This document shows positions 29,361 through 34,388 of a stretch of 34,388 nucleotides of DNA, in pieces (the first letter of the stretch is position 1; each line of letters starts with the position of its first letter). The translations under genes were made by a program, and so were the position numbers. Under the pieces are notes generated by a model. The model was not told the origin of the DNA. It searched no databases and saw only the letters and a program-made list of their open reading frames with translations. The stretch is from Planctomycetota bacterium (GTDB lineage: Bacteria > Planctomycetota > Phycisphaerae > WQYP01), in NCBI GenBank assembly GCA_021808105.1, contig JAKBCC010000032.1:1-34388 (forward strand). Direction: 5' to 3'.

Positions 29361-30766
29361 AACATCTCCTCTGTTAACGCCCGCAGCAGCGCGGACGCTT
29401 TGGCCATGATTTCTGCGTGTTCTTCATCGGCATTGCTGTCCGCGGTTATGCCGGCACCGGAACGGAATTTCGCAATACCATTAAAAATATGAATGGTGCG
29501 GATGGCTATATTTAATGTGCCGTCACCGCTGGGGCTGATCCATCCGATATTGCCGCAGTATATTCCCCGCGGATGGTGTTCCAATTCATGGATAATCTCC
29601 ATAGCTCTGATTTTTGGCACACCGGTAATTGAACCGCCCGGGCACAGCGCGGTGATGATCCGACTCCAGGTACTTTCCTGTTGCTGTAATATACCTGTGA
29701 TAACTCCGTGCGTATGCCAGAGTGTGGGCAATTTTTGGACTTCCCGGCTCTTTTCCACGCGCACGCTGGTGCACACGCGCCCCAGATCATTGCGCAGTAA
29801 ATCCACAATCATCGCTAATTCGGAGCGGTCTTTTTCGCTGTGCAGCAGTTCACCACAGCGTTGCTGATCGGCAACAGGATCGTCGCATACGCGCGGGCGG
29901 GTGCCTTTGATGGGGCGTGTTTCCAGTAATTCTCCGGTGCGTTGCAGAAATAACTCCGGCGAGGCGCAAAGAATTTCATGCTCCCCATACCGTAAAAACG
30001 CGGCATACTGTGCGGGGTTTTTTTCCACCAGCCGCCTGAAAATCTGATATCCCGGCTCGGCCACGCGGGCGGTCCAGAGTGCGGATATATTGGCCTGATA
30101 TATATCCCCGGCGGCAATATATTCCTGGCATCGGTGCACAGCCGCCTTGAATGCGACACGATCCGGGTATTGCACGCCTGTTGCTTGAGCCGGCGCGCAC
30201 AAGGGTTGAACGCAGGTGTTTGCCGCGCGGAATTGGCATTGCATGTGCCCCATGACAGTTTCCGCTTCGCCGGAATTCGGGTGCAGCGCCACCAGAAGCC
30301 ATTGCTGCCTGGCCGCATCAAAAACAAAATAGCGCTCAAAGAGTTGCCAGTGCGCCAGCGGAATATCCGTTGACGACAGATCATACAACTGCGGCAATTC
30401 CGCCATGACGCCGGCTTCATAACTGAACCAACCGAGCCATCCCACACGATCCGGCAGCGCACCGGAAAATGAAATCTCGCCAATAGTATCCTGCCAGCGC
30501 TGCCAAGCCGTGGCCGGCGTCGTGGTGTGGTTTTGAGCCGCTTCGCCGCCCGCCGCCAACCCTGTACAGTGCAATTTAATTTGCCCGTCTTGCGCAGCCA
30601 CACACACACTGGAAAGCGAGTGGACCGCAAAAACCGCATGGCCCCCCTGTCCGCTATGCAACATCGCGATGTCCCCGTGTTGTGCCGCCAACACGCTTAG
30701 CAGACGCAGTGGATGAAGGTTGCTATCGGCATAGAAACTGTGAACCGTGAGTTTGCAACCAGCCAT
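29357..30766 (-). CDS. pabB: Aminodeoxychorismate synthase component I
   Basis: A chorismate-using enzyme making 4-amino-4-deoxychorismate for p-aminobenzoate and folate. The 469-aa product has the N-terminal TrpE/PabB domain (VGWLGWFSYEAGV) and the chorismate-binding domain. RPIKGTRPR carries the Lys expected of PabB (TrpE has Ala at this place), followed by SELAMIVDLLRNDLGRVC and GGSITGVPKIRAMEII. The ATG at 30766 has no strong ribosome-binding site. It leads an operon with methyltransferase, flavoprotein and type III PKS; pabA and pabC are absent here. It may just be a housekeeping gene that heads the operon. Confidence 0.9.
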   Translation of the reverse strand: MAGCKLTVHSFYADSNLHPLRLLSVLAAQHGDIAMLHSGQGGHAVFAVHSLSSVCVAAQDGQIKLHCTGLAAGGEAAQNHTTTPATAWQRWQDTIGEISFSGALPDRVGWLGWFSYEAGVMAELPQLYDLSSTDIPLAHWQLFERYFVFDAARQQWLLVALHPNSGEAETVMGHMQCQFRAANTCVQPLCAPAQATGVQYPDRVAFKAAVHRCQEYIAAGDIYQANISALWTARVAEPGYQIFRRLVEKNPAQYAAFLRYGEHEILCASPELFLQRTGELLETRPIKGTRPRVCDDPVADQQRCGELLHSEKDRSELAMIVDLLRNDLGRVCTSVRVEKSREVQKLPTLWHTHGVITGILQQQESTWSRIITALCPGGSITGVPKIRAMEIIHELEHHPRGIYCGNIGWISPSGDGTLNIAIRTIHIFNGIAKFRSGAGITADSNADEEHAEIMAKASALLRALTEEML

Positions 30767-31149
30767 TCAAACAACCTCGATTTCGAATAAACGGATGCCC
30801 GTTTTTCATATTCGCCATCATGGGGCAAGCAAGCCAAATTGAAAAGCGGCTTGGCACGGCGTGGCACCATACGCTTCAAGCGCATCGGGTAAGCCTTCGC
30901 CAGTCAACGGTCGACCGTGACCGATCTCCAACTCGGGACTAAAAAAGATTTTAAGTTGCCGAAATGATCAGTACATCCCTTGCAGTCCCCACCCAGCACA
31001 TTTTCCAGTGCCCCGGCCCGCAAATAAAGGTACCTGACACCTTTGTTTTGAAATAAACGCGGGTTTAGCGACATTCCTTTGCCTTGATAAAAATGCCTGA
31101 ATTAAATATATTGGTAGGGGAATGGCACCATGAAGGAGGGTATTTCTAC
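30767..31149. other. Intergenic region, no gene seen
   Basis: This 383-bp gap separates the divergent pabB operon and AraC-family gene. The only structure noted is a 6-bp-arm dyad at 31026-31044, listed separately, and a weak hairpin followed by Ts at 30789-30806. No convincing ORF is present. Confidence 0.5.
31026..31044. repeat. REP-like palindrome
   Basis: AAAGGT-ACCTGAC-ACCTTT is a perfect 6-bp inverted repeat with a 7-nt loop. Sequences of the form AAAGGT..CTGACACCTTT are, from memory, common repeats near IS200/REP-type transposase genes. It lies in the upstream region of the AraC-family gene. Confidence 0.45.
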
Positions 31150-32049
31150 ATGAAAAGCGACACGCAATTCGGGTATTTCCCCGTCAGCGCTCATGCCATC
31201 GCCACGGGCTTTTACCTTACGGGTGCGGGTGTCGAGCATGTCGGGGCCAACCAACCGTATCCAATTCCCACGCATCCTGATATGTACGATTTCAACTGGA
31301 ATGCCGGCCGAATTCTCCCGGAATACCAGTTGGTGTTTATTTTTTCCGGCCGGGGTGAGTTTGAATCTCACGCGACCGGCTTAGTCCCGCTCCGGCCTGG
31401 AACCGTAATTTTTCTGCTTCCTGATGTTTGGCACCGCTATCGGCCCGATCAAGCTAAAGGTTGGGCCGACTACTGGATTTCATTTAATGGAACTATTCCT
31501 CACCGATGGCAGGAGGCCGGCATCTTGAGCGCGGCCACCGCCATACAACCGGTGCGACGGACGCAGGTTGCCTTGGCAGCACTGGCGGAAATATTGAGCG
31601 TCGCCATCCATACGCCGGAGAATTCGCTATCCGCGTCATTTGCGGCTCTCGGACTTCTGGCTGAATTAATTTCAGACCTCACCTCCGCAGGGGCCGCATC
31701 GGCGTTGGATAATGAACAACAAGCCGGCATACACACCGGTGATGTTTTGATTCACAAAGCCCTGGAAATGATTTGGAATCACAGCCATCGAAACCTGTCT
31801 GTAACGCTTATAGCCCGGCGGCTTGGCGTTACGCGGAGAACTCTGGAGCGCCATTTCAAGTCGCATCACCAAAGTGCCCTTAAGGAGCTGACGGAATGCC
31901 GAATTTCCCGGGCTAAACTCATGCTGGAAAATACGCACCTTCCCATTAAACGCATTGCCCAGGCCGCAGGTTTTACCTCGCCCACGCATATGGCAACCGC
32001 CTTTCGCAGGGAATTGCACACCACGCCGGGAAAAGTTCGCAAAGGCTGA
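31150..32049 (+). CDS. AraC-family transcriptional regulator
   Basis: A 299-aa regulator. The N-terminal cupin-like sensor domain contains YQLVFIFSGRGEFESH and LRPGTVIFLLPDVWHRYRPD, as in sugar-responsive AraC proteins. The C-terminal double helix-turn-helix begins LEMIWNHSHRNLSVTLIARRLGVTRRTLERHFKSH and ends with KRIAQAAGFTSPTHMATAFRRELHTTPGKVR. The track starts at a TTG at 31084. The ATG at 31150 is chosen because AAGGAGGG lies about 10 bases before it. The sensor type suggests a sugar-type ligand; no target is evident, though the GH95-like gene is a plausible distant candidate. Confidence 0.92.
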   Translation: MKSDTQFGYFPVSAHAIATGFYLTGAGVEHVGANQPYPIPTHPDMYDFNWNAGRILPEYQLVFIFSGRGEFESHATGLVPLRPGTVIFLLPDVWHRYRPDQAKGWADYWISFNGTIPHRWQEAGILSAATAIQPVRRTQVALAALAEILSVAIHTPENSLSASFAALGLLAELISDLTSAGAASALDNEQQAGIHTGDVLIHKALEMIWNHSHRNLSVTLIARRLGVTRRTLERHFKSHHQSALKELTECRISRAKLMLENTHLPIKRIAQAAGFTSPTHMATAFRRELHTTPGKVRKG

Positions 32050-32119
32050 TCAGAATGGACCACCTTCGCAGCGCCGTACGCCCGGCGAACATAATCTCAC
32101 GGGATGCGTTAATAGCGCG

Positions 32120-32641
32120 CTACGATGAGCAGGCACTCGTTGAGTGCTCAATCGTCTGTACCACCAGTTGCCCACCGGAAACGGCTACAGCGCGAACCGG
32201 AGCGCCTTTCTCAATAATCGGGCCTTCGCTTATACACGCGATGCGGTGGTTGTCGATCAGGCCCGTTCCGGATGGACGCAGAGTGGTCACCGCATAACCG
32301 GTGCGGCCGATCAGAGCGGTTAATTCAGTCTGCTGATCTTTGGAAACAGAATTGACCTGCTGCGGATTGGGCCCACGCAACAGCACCCGGCGCCCCACCG
32401 GGCTGTGGGGATAATATTTGACAAACCCGGTTATCACCAATGGCGTCAGTACCAGCAGAGCCACTGCGCAAATTATGCCGAACGACGGCCCGACAATAAA
32501 ACTAAGAATGATTCCGGAGATGGCAAACGTCGCCGATAGAATGGCCATAAAGCCATGCGCCGGAACAACCAGTTCCGCCAGCAGACAGACAAAGCCACCG
32601 ACAAACAGGAGAATGCAGGCCGATAGAAGGTCGAAATTCAT
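32120..32641 (-). CDS. Short NfeD-like protein
   Basis: A 173-aa membrane protein. Four hydrophobic stretches at the N-terminus (LLSACILLFVGGFVCLLAELVV, FMAILSATFAISGIILSFIV, IICAVALLVLTPLVI) precede an OB-fold-like C-terminal domain (LIGRTGYAVTTLRPSGTGLIDNHRIACISEG). This is the short NfeD class that works with a longer NfeD or an SPFH/flotillin partner. The ATG at 32641 follows the end of the long nfeD by six bases, so the two form an operon. Confidence 0.85.
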   Translation of the reverse strand: MNFDLLSACILLFVGGFVCLLAELVVPAHGFMAILSATFAISGIILSFIVGPSFGIICAVALLVLTPLVITGFVKYYPHSPVGRRVLLRGPNPQQVNSVSKDQQTELTALIGRTGYAVTTLRPSGTGLIDNHRIACISEGPIIEKGAPVRAVAVSGGQLVVQTIEHSTSACSS

Positions 32642-32647
32642 CACAAT

Positions 32648-34261
32648 TCAATCCTGAAGCGCTGCTTCGAGCGGTGCGCCGTCATCCGATATTTTTTGCA
32701 CAATAATCTGATTTTCCCGTATTTCCACGATCTCCACCGGCAACTCGGGTGCGATAAATTCATTGCGTGAAACCACTGTCACCAGATGATCATCAAACCG
32801 CGCTTTCCCCGATGGTCGCAATTCGGAGACAGCCCGCCCGACCGCTCCGACAAACAACAGATCGCCAAGCGAATCAGGTGACGTGTCGTGGCGCTGCGAC
32901 GCTGTTACCGGCTTTAATTGCAAGCGCCGAAAGCCCGGCGTAATGTCCAGGTACCTGATCAATAATGCGATGATCAATCCCGCCGCAATGATGGCCAAAG
33001 TTACCACGCCCAGGCCGGTTTGAAAGGCTTCTGCCGCTCCCGCCGCCGAGGCACCCATGGGAACAAACGACGCAATCATTCCGATAACCGCCAGAATAAA
33101 TCCCGGAATGGCCAGCAGCCCCAAGCCGCCAAAATGAATAAAATCAAAGGCGATAATCACAATTCCCAGAAAAATAATGCCGGCTTCCCACCAATTGGCC
33201 AGACCCGTGAGCATGGGTCCGCCAAGAAATAGCGCCAAGGCCGCCAACCCGATCAACGCGGGAATCAGCAGGCCCGGATGGCTGAATTCCACGTACCCGC
33301 AGACCAGCATAATAATCAGGAGAAAAAATCGGACTTCGAAAAACGAACAGAACCGCGCCGCCTTTTCCAGAAAATCCAGGCGCAGCACAGGGATTTTTGG
33401 CTCGGTGATATTCAGCATCGCCGGCAGACTTTCCGGCGCATGAATGACCGCTGACGCGGCACCCATCTGCACCGCCTCCCGTGCGCCCAGCGTCAGCAGT
33501 GTGCCGGCAGGCTTGACCTGCTTCATGTACACCCAGGGGTGAACTGCGGCATGGCCTGGCAGAGCCGTCGTCATAGCCATTAATTTCACGCGGTCCTGCG
33601 GCGTGACAAAACGTGTTTCTCCCGTGATTTTATTCACCACCGCCTCAATTTTCACTTGCCGATCCATCATACCCGCAAGAATCAGCTCAGGATGATAGGC
33701 ATGGTCCATCTGTAAAGACTTAAGCGCCGGCGATGGCACTTCGGCCATTGGATCCGCGGCGATTTTCACCGCAGCCGCGCCGCCAAGAGCGAAGCTTTGT
33801 CCATCCCCCCATGCGGAATTACTGGACATGATGACCTGCGTACATGCCGCCGCGATCACTGCGGCAGGCCCGACCGCCGCCCGGTTGACCCACGCGACCG
33901 TGGCCACGTGGGAATGCCGGATTAACGCGGCAATTTTTAGAGCCTCGCCCAGTTGCCCGGTGCGTGAATTGATTTGGAATATCAGGATTGAACTTTTATG
34001 CTTCAACGCGGTTGTTATACGCCGTTGCACACTGACCCGCGTGATACGATCAATCGAACCGGTGATGGTGATAATGGCCGCGTGGCGATGGGCCAAAGCC
34101 TCGAGCGGCTTGGCGGCCACCGCGTTGGAAATCAAGCTTTGACTGCGGACAATGATCGGCAGACATAACACCACGCTAAACAGCGCGACGTACAGCATGT
34201 GGCTGCCGCAAGGCACCTGCAGCCCCGCGATAAACTTCAAAAAGTCCTTCCCACGACGCAT
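32648..34261 (-). CDS. Long NfeD / ClpP-class membrane protease-like protein, catalytic Ser apparently lost
   Basis: A 537-aa protein. After a signal/anchor (LYVALFSVVLCLPIIV) comes a ClpP/crotonase-like protease domain (AAIITITGSIDRITRVSVQRRI... ILIFQINSRTGQL). Where the nucleophile motif SAGA is expected, the sequence reads RAAVGPAAVIAAA, with Gly131 at the serine position. The middle has about four transmembrane helices, and the C-terminus is an OB fold (LLFVGAVGRAVSELRPSGKARF). Long NfeD proteins work with stomatin/flotillin partners in membrane quality control; this one may bind but not cut. GAGGCGG precedes the ATG. The short nfeD gene follows. Confidence 0.85.
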   Translation of the reverse strand: MRRGKDFLKFIAGLQVPCGSHMLYVALFSVVLCLPIIVRSQSLISNAVAAKPLEALAHRHAAIITITGSIDRITRVSVQRRITTALKHKSSILIFQINSRTGQLGEALKIAALIRHSHVATVAWVNRAAVGPAAVIAAACTQVIMSSNSAWGDGQSFALGGAAAVKIAADPMAEVPSPALKSLQMDHAYHPELILAGMMDRQVKIEAVVNKITGETRFVTPQDRVKLMAMTTALPGHAAVHPWVYMKQVKPAGTLLTLGAREAVQMGAASAVIHAPESLPAMLNITEPKIPVLRLDFLEKAARFCSFFEVRFFLLIIMLVCGYVEFSHPGLLIPALIGLAALALFLGGPMLTGLANWWEAGIIFLGIVIIAFDFIHFGGLGLLAIPGFILAVIGMIASFVPMGASAAGAAEAFQTGLGVVTLAIIAAGLIIALLIRYLDITPGFRRLQLKPVTASQRHDTSPDSLGDLLFVGAVGRAVSELRPSGKARFDDHLVTVVSRNEFIAPELPVEIVEIRENQIIVQKISDDGAPLEAALQD

Positions 34262-34388
34262 AGTGATGACCGCCTCTCGTTTCCGCTTATGATAGACGAA
34301 ATAATGGCTACGACAAGAGGAATTATTGCGCGTGAGTTATTGCGCGTGGATCACGCCACACGAGCCAATAAAGGAAAAAAAACATTCG

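Noticed and set aside
1-34388. CRISPR array, rRNA or toxin-antitoxin pair
   Set aside because: No regularly spaced repeats, no rRNA motifs and no recognisable toxin-antitoxin genes were seen while reading through.

Overview
The window looks like a chromosome fragment of a Planctomycetota bacterium, most likely of the class Phycisphaerae or a relative. This is inferred from gene content: a DksA/TraR-like protein with a Lys/Ala-rich tail, a small 'MSKREMMDEI' protein, a paired long and short NfeD, DUF1573 and MauE-type redox proteins, large secreted hydrolase and propeller proteins, and a type III polyketide synthase. GC content is moderate to high. No database search was possible, so taxonomy and most family names rest on motif recognition.

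Layout. 1-2.3 kb: the start of a secreted protein (minus), thiol peroxidase tpx, a dienelactone hydrolase and an orphan hypothetical ORF. 2.3-8.5 kb (minus): L-aspartate oxidase nadB; a UDP-sugar dehydrogenase preceded by an unlisted 50-aa membrane peptide; lspA directly after a DksA/TraR-like gene; and lexA after an ORF that appears frameshifted and whose end overlaps the lexA start. The promoter region of that lexA operon carries a GAAC-N7-GAAC direct repeat, the form of the alphaproteobacterial LexA box. 8.9-12.6 kb (plus): a secreted TPR protein overlapping by GTGA a PocR-like/GAF/PP2C (SpoIIE-type) phosphatase. Then a small minus-strand gene, tRNA-Val(CAC) and gnd (6-phosphogluconate dehydrogenase).

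14.9-25.2 kb is a long minus-strand block of exported proteins. In transcription order it holds a membrane-anchored beta-propeller protein with a structured leader of roughly 225 nt, a tiny six-cysteine secreted protein, a possible 72-aa ORF, an anchored LolA-like protein, a DUF1573 protein, a MauE-thioredoxin fusion, and a GH95-like glycoside hydrolase with an inserted LamG-like domain. The set of propeller, small Cys-rich secreted peptide, DUF1573 and MauE/thioredoxin is the best candidate for an undescribed system. I read it as an envelope module that makes and oxidatively folds a small exported peptide.

25.3-25.7 kb is a 386-bp MITE-like element with ~32-bp terminal inverted repeats and nested dyads. 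It sits upstream of a monohaem cytochrome c. 26.4-30.8 kb (minus) is an operon stitched by ATGA overlaps: pabB, a SAM methyltransferase, a flavin oxidoreductase and a type III PKS. The last three form a phenolic-lipid/alkylresorcinol-type cassette. 31-34.3 kb holds an AraC-family regulator and a two-gene nfeD operon whose long protein seems to lack the catalytic serine.
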